Shown here: positions 23,323 to 30,709 of the stretch, in pieces
How the letters are laid out: each line of letters opens with the position of its first letter
Numbering within the stretch: the first letter of the stretch is position 1
DNA from: an uncultured Elusimicrobiales bacterium
Lineage (GTDB): Bacteria > Elusimicrobiota > Elusimicrobia > Elusimicrobiales > Elusimicrobiaceae
NCBI GenBank assembly: GCA_944327085.1
Contig: CALVGG010000009.1
Span: forward strand, 1-36,640
Direction of reading: 5' to 3'
Length of the DNA: 36,640 nucleotides
The notes under the pieces: generated by a model
Seen by the model: the letters and a program-made list of their open reading frames with translations, nothing else
What the model was told of the DNA's origin: nothing
Database searches by the model: none
Program-made: the position numbers and the translations under genes

Positions 23323-23839
23323 TATCAATTTCCCCCGTATAAAAAGTTATCCACCGGGTTTATCCCCTGATTATGACATATAATATATAAATAAATGACA
23401 TATGTCAATATATGACATTTAATGTTGTTATATGTCACAAACTGTTTATAACCGGGGTATATCGACGATAAAATAAGTTTTTTCTTGTTTGAATTATTGG
23501 TTTTTGTTCAGTTTTGTGTGGCAAAATCGCACAATATATGTCTTATAGTGAGATTTTAAATTTGCTGTGAGGGTAAAATATATCCCGGAAATGTTTTTAA
23601 TGTTTGTAAAAAACTTAGATGTTTTGCCTGCCCAGTTTTTTACCTAAAAACTGTTTTTTAAAAATAGCTTTGTTTTTTGGAGTTTGCTGTTTGTTAAAAA
23701 AAGGTAGAATTATCTTAAAAACAGTGCTTGTTTTTTGTGGAACGCAAAATTGGGGGCTATTTTGCTAAAAATAACTGTGTGTGGTAACAGCCTTAAGCAA
23801 ATTGCTAAAATAAATTGAAATATCTTTTGAGGCAAAAAT
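23323..23839. other. 517-nt intergenic region with operator-like array
   Basis: It lies between the divergent winged-helix-like gene and mutY. It carries five TGACATA half-sites (23374-23437) and one looser copy near 23537, a near-consensus DnaA box TTATCCACC (23347-23355), and a second loose one on the minus strand, TTATAAACA (near 23442-23450). The remaining ~390 nt is AT-rich with no convincing gene. Confidence 0.6.
23374..23437. promoter_or_regulatory. Array of TGACATA half-sites (putative operator)
   Basis: TGACATA at 23374-23380; a perfect 12-bp palindrome TGACATATGTCA at 23396-23407; TGACATT at 23413-23419; TATGTCA at 23431-23437. Centre spacings of about 17-22 bp put the sites on roughly the same face of the helix. 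They overlap the TATA-rich region from which the minus-strand gene at 22699-23322 must be transcribed. Confidence 0.6.
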
Positions 23840-24889
23840 ATGTTCCCTTTTGCGGAAATTTTAATTAACTGGTACCAGCAATATAAGCGCAATTTGCCTT
23901 GGCGAAACACGCGGAACCCTTATTTGATTTGGATTTCAGAAATTATACTTCAGCAAACCCGTGTTTCCCAGGGGTTGGATTATTACCGCCGCTTTGTGGC
24001 CCGTTTCCCCTCCCCCGCCGCATTGGCGGCAGCAACGGAAGATGAAGTATTAAAAGCCTGGCAGGGGTTAGGGTATTATTCCCGTGCGCGCAATATGCAC
24101 GCGGCCGCAAAAAGTATGAAAGGGGTTTTTCCGGCCACATATCCGGAAGTATTGGCTTTAAAAGGGGTGGGCCCATACACGGCGGCGGCTATATGTTCGT
24201 TTGCGTATGGTATGCCGTATGCGGTGGTGGACGGCAATGTGTATAGGGTTTTGGCCAGGGTGTTTGGGGTAGAAGCCTCTATAGATACGGCTAGCGGCAA
24301 AAAAACATTTTTAAACCTGGCGCAAGAACTGCTGGATAAAAAACGGCCGGCTTTGTTTAACCAGGCCATTATGGATTTTGGCGCCCTGCAATGCACGCCG
24401 GCCAACCCGGCTTGTACGGTTTGCCCTTTTAATACATATTGTATTGCCTATAAAAAACATTTAATACCGCAACTTCCCTGCCGCACGGCAAAGCCAAAAG
24501 TTACTTCCCGTTTGTTTTATTATTTGTATGTGGAACAGGAAGGCAAGATTTGGCTGCATAAACGCCCCGCCGGGGATATTTGGCAAGGTTTGTATGAACC
24601 CCCCCTGTTGCAACGGGGGGCTTCTGCCCGGTTATCTTTGAAACAGGTAACTGCTTTGTTTGCTAAACAGGGGGTATGTTTTCCCCCTCATACAACCCCC
24701 GTGCTGGCGGCCGGGCCCGTTAAACACGTGCTCACCCATCAGGTGATATATGCGTATTTATATAAGGTAAATGTTCCCCCCTCATGTCCGTTGCCGTCGG
24801 GGCAGATAGCCGTATGCAAAGAGGATATAAAAGAATATCCGTTATCGCGCTTAGTGGTCAAATTGTGGGAGCAGGCCGGGCTTTTGTAA
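23840..24889 (+). CDS. mutY: A/G-specific adenine glycosylase MutY
   Basis: The 349-residue DNA repair enzyme removes adenine mispaired with 8-oxoguanine. It has catalytic Glu34 in SEIILQQTRV, the helix-hairpin-helix LKGVGPYTAAAI (106-117), catalytic Asp130 in VVDGNVYRV, and the [4Fe-4S] ligands C184-x6-C191-x2-C194-x5-C200. The C-terminal Nudix-like 8-oxoG recognition domain follows (from ~230, YYLYVEQEGKIWLHKRP...GLYEPP). Length and layout are typical. GAGG lies about 8 nt before the ATG. The stop overlaps the -35 of the pilin promoter. Confidence 0.94.
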   Translation: MFPFAEILINWYQQYKRNLPWRNTRNPYLIWISEIILQQTRVSQGLDYYRRFVARFPSPAALAAATEDEVLKAWQGLGYYSRARNMHAAAKSMKGVFPATYPEVLALKGVGPYTAAAICSFAYGMPYAVVDGNVYRVLARVFGVEASIDTASGKKTFLNLAQELLDKKRPALFNQAIMDFGALQCTPANPACTVCPFNTYCIAYKKHLIPQLPCRTAKPKVTSRLFYYLYVEQEGKIWLHKRPAGDIWQGLYEPPLLQRGASARLSLKQVTALFAKQGVCFPPHTTPVLAAGPVKHVLTHQVIYAYLYKVNVPPSCPLPSGQIAVCKEDIKEYPLSRLVVKLWEQAGLL

Positions 24890-24912
24890 TCTATATTGTA
24901 ATCTGCTATACT
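24884..24912 (+). promoter_or_regulatory. Pilin gene promoter
   Basis: TTGTAA (24884-24889), which includes the mutY stop codon, a 17-nt spacer and TATACT (24907-24912), 35 nt before the pilin ATG. Confidence 0.6.
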
Positions 24913-24947
24913 AATAGATAATTATCCGGTGAACAGGAGTGAATGCT

Positions 24948-25415
24948 ATGCAGACAAAAGGTTTTACATTAATAGAATTATTGGTAGTGGTGTTAATTAT
25001 TGGCATATTGGCCTCTGTTGCTTTGCCTCAGTACGAGATTGCGGTTGAAAAATCCCGCTCGGCCGAGCCTTTGGCTGTTTTAAAAAGTTTGCGTGACGCG
25101 CAAGAACTCTTCTTTTTAGCCAATAACCGCTACGCCACAGACCCCAGCGAATTGGATATAGAAGTACCAACCAGTAAAAACTGGACATACCGCATTAATA
25201 GCGGCATGTCTGTTTATGCTATACGCAAAGGGCAATCTGCCTCTAAAACTTATTTATTTGCTTACCGGTGGCACAATTTACAAACCGGCACCCCGGCTGC
25301 TATTGTGTGTGGGTATGATAATGCTTCCGCCAAAGATTTTGCCTATAAAATATGCCGTTCTTTAGGCGCGCAGGAATTTGAAGGCAGCGACAGGCGTTGG
25401 GTGTTATATAAATAG
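24948..25415 (+). CDS. Type IV pilin-like prepilin
   Basis: The 155-residue prepilin has the class III leader MQTKG, cut before Phe, then FTLIELLVVVLIIGILASVALPQY with the key Glu+5. PilD-type peptidase would cleave and N-methylate it. The globular part is short and has two cysteines (IVCGYD and KICRS) that probably form the C-terminal disulfide loop. I chose the ATG at 24948: AGGAG lies 8 nt upstream and overlaps the alternative GTG at 24939. It is a lone gene with its own promoter, away from pilus assembly genes. It could be a pilus subunit or a pseudopilin. Confidence 0.9.
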   Translation: MQTKGFTLIELLVVVLIIGILASVALPQYEIAVEKSRSAEPLAVLKSLRDAQELFFLANNRYATDPSELDIEVPTSKNWTYRINSGMSVYAIRKGQSASKTYLFAYRWHNLQTGTPAAIVCGYDNASAKDFAYKICRSLGAQEFEGSDRRWVLYK

Positions 25416-25504
25416 TTTGTATTTTCCCGCCGGGGTGATTGCACGGCGGATTTTATTGGGCGCAAGCCAAGGGCCGTAGAAAAGTGTTTTGTAATATATA
25501 TTTA

Positions 25505-25538
25505 AAAACCCCCGGTTTTGTTACCGGGGGTTTTATTT
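25505..25538. terminator. Bidirectional terminator between the pilin and FadL-type genes
   Basis: The stem is AAAACCCCCGGT (25505-25516) with ACCGGGGGTTTT (25523-25534), with T runs on both strands. It sits between two convergent genes. Confidence 0.85.
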
Positions 25539-26770
25539 TAGAATTTATAACCAAAGGTTACGGCAAACATATCGCTTTTACCGTCAGTATATTGAACGGG
25601 CAGGTTTTGCAATTGTTTGGAATGCCCGCTTAAATCTTTAGCAAATACATGGGCGTAAGCAAGGTCCACGCTCCAGGTATCGGTTTGGTATCCCACCCCC
25701 ACGCTGGCCAGGTGGCGGTCATCCACGGGTACTAAAGTATCCATTTCTTTGTTGTTGATGGGGGATTTGTCATACGCGTAACCTGCGCGCACAGCCCAGT
25801 TGGGGGTAAGTTTGTATTCGGTACCGAAATTCAGGCGGTACACGTCTTTATATTTTTTCTGGTTGCGGATAACGGGGCTGGTTTCGCTGTCTTTATATTG
25901 GATTAAGATTTGGTCATATGCACTCCAGAAAGTGCCCACAATGCCGGCCTCTAACGTCCATTGTTCGGTAGGGCGGAAAGAAAGCCCGGCGGAAATACTG
26001 TCCGGCAAGGTGATGGCGCCTTCCGCATTAGCATCATGAATGTTAAATTCAGCAGGGTAAAAGGTTTTACCGTTGGCGTTAATGCGCCCGTTTAGGTTTT
26101 GTTTTACTTTGGTGCGGTACACGGCTCCCAAGGACCATTTTTCCGCCCATTCAGGCCGGTAAATAAAGGAGAAGTTTCCCCCCCAGCTTACGCCGGAACC
26201 GCTGATTTCAAACTTGCCGTTATCGGTCGGAAAATTGGAATAAGAAGATTGAGAAAACCCAATCACCATCGCTTCCAACCCCATAGCAACGGATAATTCA
26301 TCATTGGCTTTTACCGCAATGGTAGGCGTGAAAGAGAAAGTTTCCAGGCGCACTTTATACGCCAAGTTGCTGCCCAGCCAGGTTTCCACCGGGGATTGGT
26401 ATTCCCCTCCCAACCCGTAGCGGGAAAATCCGCCCAAGCCTAGGGATATTTGGTCACTCCATTTTTTGGTAATAAAAAAGTTTGGCAAGTACCAAACATC
26501 ATTTTTTAACGAGCGGGACTGCCCGGCCACCGTGGTGGTAGCCTCTGCCGTTACAATGGTTAAACCGGCTTGTACCTGGGTGCCGTCCAGCTCCGTAATT
26601 AAGGCCGGGTTTATAGCTAAAGACGCGGCTTCCGCCGTGTTGGCCATCGTAGCGCCGCTCATGGCGGTGCTGCGGGCGCTGTATTCATACAGCGCAAACC
26701 CCGCCCCGTAAGACGCGGCGGATGCTGACAAAAAACAACCAGTCAGTATAAGTGCGGATAATTTTTTCAT
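25538..26770 (-). CDS. OmpP1/FadL-family outer-membrane channel
   Basis: The 410-residue product has a signal peptide (cut near SYGA, residue ~23) and then the FadL hallmark GFALYEYSARSTAMSGA, in which the mature N-terminus plugs the barrel. Next come NPA (SLAINPALI) and long amphipathic strands ending GYKF, a C-terminal aromatic. FadL channels carry hydrophobic compounds such as long-chain fatty acids across the outer membrane by lateral diffusion. The substrate here is not known. There is no clear Shine-Dalgarno; TATAAC stands 8 nt before the ATG. It may be co-transcribed with the TPR gene upstream, since only a weak hairpin (CCCGTCGT/ACGGCGGG, 26793-26822) separates them. Confidence 0.9.
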   Translation of the reverse strand: MKKLSALILTGCFLSASAASYGAGFALYEYSARSTAMSGATMANTAEAASLAINPALITELDGTQVQAGLTIVTAEATTTVAGQSRSLKNDVWYLPNFFITKKWSDQISLGLGGFSRYGLGGEYQSPVETWLGSNLAYKVRLETFSFTPTIAVKANDELSVAMGLEAMVIGFSQSSYSNFPTDNGKFEISGSGVSWGGNFSFIYRPEWAEKWSLGAVYRTKVKQNLNGRINANGKTFYPAEFNIHDANAEGAITLPDSISAGLSFRPTEQWTLEAGIVGTFWSAYDQILIQYKDSETSPVIRNQKKYKDVYRLNFGTEYKLTPNWAVRAGYAYDKSPINNKEMDTLVPVDDRHLASVGVGYQTDTWSVDLAYAHVFAKDLSGHSKQLQNLPVQYTDGKSDMFAVTFGYKF

Positions 26771-26832
26771 ATCGGTTGGTTATACATAATAAACCCGTCG
26801 TACGGATTAGCAGCACGGCGGGTGTATAAAAG

Positions 26833-27486
26833 TTATTTCTTTAATGCGTTAATTTTATCTTTGGCAAAAGTACCCCAATAGCTTTTGGTGTAGTTTTCCA
26901 ACAATAATTTATAGGTTTCCAATGCCTGGTCTTTTTGGCCGTCCAGCTCTTGGGATAAGGCCAACGTAAAATAAGCCTGCGGCAAGGCATAGCTGGTGGG
27001 GTTTTTGGCAATAAAGTGGTTAAGCACGTCAATAGAGTCTTTGTATTTTTTCATGGCTTGATACGCCGCCCCTAAAGACAAATCCGCCACTACGGCCACT
27101 TCTTTATTTTTTGCATGGGCATGCAGTTCTTTATAAATATCGGCCGCTTGGGCATAATTTTCCTGGGAATAGAGCATATCGGCTTTTAACAATTGGGCGT
27201 ATTGGGCCGCGTCTGACCCGGGATATTTTTGGGTTAACAAATCCAGCTGGGTGAAAGCCTGTTCCTGCCCGGCGGCAAGCAGGGCAATTTGGGCAGTATA
27301 GTAATCCGCCCACGAGGCTTCCTGCACGCGTTTGGTATGTGCCTGATAGGCCCCGCCCAATACGGCGGCCAGCACCAGCACGCCCAGCGCGGTCAGCACC
27401 GCTTGTTTGCGGCGTTTGCAAAAAGAGCCCAACTTAATAAGGCCCGAGGTTAAAAAATCTTGGTTTTCTTGTTTGTTGTTAGCCAT
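26833..27486 (-). CDS. Membrane-anchored TPR protein (YfgM-like)
   Basis: The 217-residue protein has a basic cytoplasmic start, one membrane span (QAVLTALGVLVLAAVLGGAY, about 31-50) and then periplasmic tetratricopeptide repeats (ADYYTAQIALLAAG, QYAQLLKADMLYSQENYAQA, ADLSLGAAYQAMKKYKDSID, QAYFTLALSQELDGQKDQA). This matches the YfgM/TPR_21 type, which works with secreted-protein chaperones in E. coli. I chose the ATG at 27486: TATAAT lies exactly 7 nt upstream and there is no ribosome site. The alternative ATG at 27495 overlaps the TATAAT itself. It precedes the FadL-type gene on the same strand. Confidence 0.82.
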   Translation of the reverse strand: MANNKQENQDFLTSGLIKLGSFCKRRKQAVLTALGVLVLAAVLGGAYQAHTKRVQEASWADYYTAQIALLAAGQEQAFTQLDLLTQKYPGSDAAQYAQLLKADMLYSQENYAQAADIYKELHAHAKNKEVAVVADLSLGAAYQAMKKYKDSIDVLNHFIAKNPTSYALPQAYFTLALSQELDGQKDQALETYKLLLENYTKSYWGTFAKDKINALKK

Positions 27487-27493
27487 ATATTTC

Positions 27494-27499
27494 ATTATA
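27494..27499 (-). promoter_or_regulatory. TATAAT -10 box 7 nt before the TPR gene
   Basis: On the minus strand TATAAT is followed by GAAATAT and ATG. The -35 region is only T-rich. Confidence 0.45.
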
Positions 27500-27536
27500 G
27501 TAAATGTGAATTTTAAAAAAAACTGTTTTCCGGCGG

Positions 27537-28043
27537 TTATTTTAAATCTTCCGGGGTAAGCTGGCGGCATTCAATGCCGTTTTTTTCCAAAAATACAATG
27601 CCTTCCTGGCTGCGGTCATACTTATTTAAATAATATACGCGCTTTATCCCCGCGCTTACAATTACTTTTGCGCAGTGCACACAGGGTGACCAAGTAACAT
27701 ACACGGTTGCCCCTGCAGTGGCAATGCCGTTTTTGGCGGCAAAGGCAATGGCGTTTTGTTCCGCATGCAGTTCATTGGCGATGGACCATTTCCCGTGCAA
27801 GTCGTAAAAATCCCGGCTGGCCACAAAATCCTGATATGTGGGATATTTGTTGGCGTATTCGTTTTTGTATACTTTTACAAAATGTTCTTCACAGTGCTGC
27901 TGGCCGGTGGGGGTGCCGTTAAAACCAATGCTGATGACGCGGTTATCCTTCACCAATACCGCGCCTACGTTTAAACGGCAGCAGGTGGATTGTTCTGCCA
28001 CCAGTTCCGCCATTTTGATAAACAGTCTGTGTTTGTTTTTCAT
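27537..28043 (-). CDS. dCMP deaminase-family zinc enzyme
   Basis: The 168-residue cytoplasmic enzyme has the cytidine deaminase zinc site H93-A-E95 and P120-C121-x2-C124, plus the N-terminal CCRLNVGAVLVKDNRVISIGFNGTPTG and the extra HCEEH segment typical of dCMP deaminases (ComEB/CDD type). It converts dCMP to dUMP, the precursor of dTMP. No ribosome site stands before the ATG at 28043. A TAAAAT lies 9 nt upstream, overlapping the end of the DUF486 gene 12 nt away, so both co-transcription and an internal start are possible. Confidence 0.9.
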   Translation of the reverse strand: MKNKHRLFIKMAELVAEQSTCCRLNVGAVLVKDNRVISIGFNGTPTGQQHCEEHFVKVYKNEYANKYPTYQDFVASRDFYDLHGKWSIANELHAEQNAIAFAAKNGIATAGATVYVTWSPCVHCAKVIVSAGIKRVYYLNKYDRSQEGIVFLEKNGIECRQLTPEDLK

Positions 28044-28055
28044 AGTGGGGTTATT

Positions 28056-28388
28056 TTACCATTTTTTAAATACAAAAAATACCGCCGCTACCAGGCATAA
28101 AAAACCGGCCAGGTGGTTCCATTTAAAACTTTCCTTAAAATACAGGATAGAAAACCCCGTAAACACCGTTAAGGTAATAATTTCCTGCATTACCTTTAAT
28201 TGGGTTACCGTAAAATAGTTGCTTCCTATTCTGTTTGCAGGAACCTGCAGGCAGTATTCAAAAAAAGCGATAGACCAGCTGACCAAAATTACCAGCCATA
28301 AGGCTTTATTTTTATATTTCAAATGGCCGTACCAGGCCACCGTCATAAACAAGTTAGATGCCATAAGCAAGGCAATTGTTTTCCACAT
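28056..28388 (-). CDS. DUF486 small multidrug-resistance-like membrane protein
   Basis: The 110-residue inner-membrane protein has four hydrophobic segments (IALLMASNLFMTVAWYGHL, ALWLVILVSWSIAFFEYCL, VMQEIITLTVFTGFSILYF, AGFLCLVAAVFFVF) and the DUF486 segment VPANRIGS. The family belongs to the drug/metabolite transporter superfamily; no substrate is known. It has a leaderless-type start with TATAAT 7 nt upstream. It is the first of four minus-strand genes (DUF486, deaminase, TPR, FadL-type) that may form a loose cluster. Confidence 0.88.
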   Translation of the reverse strand: MWKTIALLMASNLFMTVAWYGHLKYKNKALWLVILVSWSIAFFEYCLQVPANRIGSNYFTVTQLKVMQEIITLTVFTGFSILYFKESFKWNHLAGFLCLVAAVFFVFKKW

Positions 28389-28395
28389 ATTTTAT

Positions 28396-28403
28396 ATTAT
28401 AAT
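28396..28403. promoter_or_regulatory. Palindromic ATTATAAT: shared -10 box for divergent genes
   Basis: The 8-bp palindrome reads TATAAT on both strands: 28396-28401 for the minus gene, 7 nt from its ATG, and 28398-28403 for the plus gene, 10 nt from its ATG. TTGTTT (28376-28381) is a possible plus-strand -35. Confidence 0.5.
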
Positions 28404-28413
28404 AAATATCATT

Positions 28414-29232
28414 ATGACAAAAAAAGTTTGGATTATTGTTATTTTCCTTTTGGCTGTGGGGATATACGGGTATTGGAACGGGTGGTTATTTCAAAATAAA
28501 TCCGCTTTAACCATTATGCCCACCCCCCCTGCTGTGTTTACGCAGCCGCCGGCCGCCCCTGCCGCCAGCCAGCCCCCGCTGCCCGTTATAACCTCAACCC
28601 CTGACAGGGACTACAAATGGCTGGTAACTAACCAAAACGGCAGACTGCGCGACAAACTGCTCAACATCCCTCTGGCGGGCACGCCGCAAGCCACACCGGT
28701 AAAGGCAAAACCCCTGCGCGCGCAATATTCTGAAATGTTCCTTTATGCTTATCAGCCGCCTTTAATAAAAAACGCGCTTACGGCTTCTTACAAGTGTATG
28801 GTATTTCCTAAAAGTAAAAATTGCCGCGGCCGCGCGTTGCATAAAACCGTGCGCGCGGATTATGTGGTGGATAAAAACCGCATTAACCGCATTGTTTATG
28901 ATGTCCCGTCCCGCGAACAAATATCGGACACCATTGTTTGGCTGGATATTTTCAACAAACCCCGTGTGCAATATATGTATACGCAAAATTATCTGCCCAG
29001 TAAGGAGTGCTGCTCCGGCGTGCGTTGGTCTTTTGATAAAGAGGGCAATATTTACAGAATAGACATAACGGACGAAAGAGGCCGCTTTGGCAGTGTGGAA
29101 TACGCGCCGGACGGCAGCATGGTGAAAGACACCACCCCGCCCGGCGGCCCCGTGCCCAAACAATATAAAAACCGCCCCCGCACCTATTGTGATATTCAAC
29201 CCCTGGATACGGAAATATGTTCCTATAAATAA
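28414..29232 (+). CDS. Membrane-anchored or secreted cysteine-pair protein, function unknown
   Basis: The 272-residue product has an N-terminal hydrophobic segment (5-20, uncleaved anchor or signal) and a Pro/Ala-rich linker (~36-62). An extracytoplasmic domain follows with cysteine pairs C128-x8-C137, C199-C200 and C259-x9-C269 at the extreme C-terminus. The late part (FDKEGNIYRIDITDERGRFGSVEYAPDG) resembles one or two YwqK-like hairpins. The final C-x9-C motif recalls the end of the protein at 4326-5465, so the two may be distant paralogues. I chose the ATG at 28414 because it begins the hydrophobic segment and lies after the -10 box; the longer frame to 28219 runs antisense through the DUF486 gene. 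No function is claimed. Confidence 0.72.
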   Translation: MTKKVWIIVIFLLAVGIYGYWNGWLFQNKSALTIMPTPPAVFTQPPAAPAASQPPLPVITSTPDRDYKWLVTNQNGRLRDKLLNIPLAGTPQATPVKAKPLRAQYSEMFLYAYQPPLIKNALTASYKCMVFPKSKNCRGRALHKTVRADYVVDKNRINRIVYDVPSREQISDTIVWLDIFNKPRVQYMYTQNYLPSKECCSGVRWSFDKEGNIYRIDITDERGRFGSVEYAPDGSMVKDTTPPGGPVPKQYKNRPRTYCDIQPLDTEICSYK

Positions 29233-29330
29233 TGTAATAAAATCGGGGCTTTCGGTGTTCTGTAAAGCAGAGCTTTTGTGTTTATAATTAATTTTTTAGG
29301 GCCGTTTTTAGGGCTTAATTTATATAATAT

Positions 29331-30707
29331 ATGAAGATGAAAATACTTAAAATTTGCACGGTATTTTGTACGGCGTGCGCGTTGGGCGCGCCGAATTACG
29401 CTTGGGCGGAAATCATTACCCCCCAAGCCCGCACACAGCCGCAGGAGGAGCAAACGGCTAAGCCTTCTCCTGCCCGGCGCGGCGCGGGCGGAAAGCACAT
29501 TGAAGGGTTAGATGAAAAATTGACGTTGGAGCGCTGCATAGAAATTGCTTTGGAAAACAGCCCTTCCATTATATCTGCCAGGCTGGCTGTAGCCACGGCT
29601 GAGGTAAATGTAAGTCTTTCCAAAAGCCGCTTTTTGCCCACCGCCAGTGCCGGTGCCCAGCAGGGGTATGATGTAACCAAAGTGCCCGGTTCTTCCCGTA
29701 CGGATCACGGCACCACCTCTTCTTATATAGAGGCCTCTTTATCCATTAGCGGTATTACGGATTTGGCGCGTGATGTAAAAGTTTCCAAACTGGCCTTGGA
29801 ACAAGCCAAACTTTCCCTGGAAAAAACCGAACAAAGCATTTACAAAGATATCAAAAGCAAATTTTACGCTTTGCTTTCCGCCCAGCGTGCCGTGGCCATA
29901 CGCACCCAGGCGCGGGATTTGTATAAAGACCAGTACGAACGCACCAAAGCTTATTACGATAACGGCCTTCGCCCGAAAGTGGACGTAACCACCGCGGAAG
30001 TAAATTTAAATAATGAAGAACTTAGCCTCATCCGCGCCAAAAACCTGGTGGCCACCTCTTCGGCCCAGTTGGCCAACGCCATGGGCGTGCCGGCCGGCCA
30101 TACGCTTACGCTGGACGAAAATATAGACGAAAGCGAATTTGTAATTACGCTGGATGAAGCCGTCAAAACCGCCTATGCCCGGCGGCCGGATGTGCTTTCT
30201 TCCCAAACGGGTTTAAAAATTAGCCGCATTAAGTTAAGCCAGGCAAAAGCGGCCTTTTGGCCTACGTTTTCTTTCTCGGCCAGTTTTGGCAAAAGCGGGG
30301 ACGAGTTTTACCTGGACAATGAAAACACCAAACTTTTGGCCGCGGTGGAACTTCCCCTGTTTAACGCCTTTCAAACCTATAACGGGGTGAAACAGGCCAA
30401 GCTGTCTTTGCAAGACGCCGTAAACAGCGACCGCAGTTTAATGAATGACGTCTTCCTGGAAGTGCAAAGCGCTTACATTAAACTGCAGGAAGCGGGCGAA
30501 AGCGTGCCGATAGCCAAATTGAACGTACAAAAAGCCAAAGAAAATTTGGACTTGGCCCAAGGCCGCTATAATGAAGGCATAGGCGATATTATTGAACTGA
30601 AAGATGCGGAAGTTTCTTATACGGATGCGGAGCTTAGTTACCTTACCGCCCGTTACGATTATGCCACCGCCGTGGCAGAGCTTAAACAAGCGATGGGGAT
30701 GAAATAG
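29331..30707 (+). CDS. TolC-family outer-membrane efflux channel
   Basis: The 458-residue product has a signal peptide (cut after NYAWA, ~26) and two OEP repeats with long helices. The first begins LTLERCIEIALENSPSI and the second EFVITLDEAVKTAYARRPDV, each with the ALENxP/AYxxRPD element of TolC proteins. The C-terminal YNEGIGDIIELKDAEVSYTDAEL is also typical. It forms the outer-membrane duct for the adaptor and ABC transporter encoded next. The ATG at 29331 lies 2 nt after TATAAT (29323-29328); the in-frame ATG at 29337 lies 8 nt after it and may be the true start. It is first in a four-gene operon, 2 nt before the adaptor gene. Confidence 0.93.
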   Translation: MKMKILKICTVFCTACALGAPNYAWAEIITPQARTQPQEEQTAKPSPARRGAGGKHIEGLDEKLTLERCIEIALENSPSIISARLAVATAEVNVSLSKSRFLPTASAGAQQGYDVTKVPGSSRTDHGTTSSYIEASLSISGITDLARDVKVSKLALEQAKLSLEKTEQSIYKDIKSKFYALLSAQRAVAIRTQARDLYKDQYERTKAYYDNGLRPKVDVTTAEVNLNNEELSLIRAKNLVATSSAQLANAMGVPAGHTLTLDENIDESEFVITLDEAVKTAYARRPDVLSSQTGLKISRIKLSQAKAAFWPTFSFSASFGKSGDEFYLDNENTKLLAAVELPLFNAFQTYNGVKQAKLSLQDAVNSDRSLMNDVFLEVQSAYIKLQEAGESVPIAKLNVQKAKENLDLAQGRYNEGIGDIIELKDAEVSYTDAELSYLTARYDYATAVAELKQAMGMK

Positions 30708-30709
30708 TT

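Noticed and set aside
23374-23437. CRISPR array
   Set aside because: Units are 7-12 bp, alternate in orientation and lack regular spacers; they fit operator half-sites.
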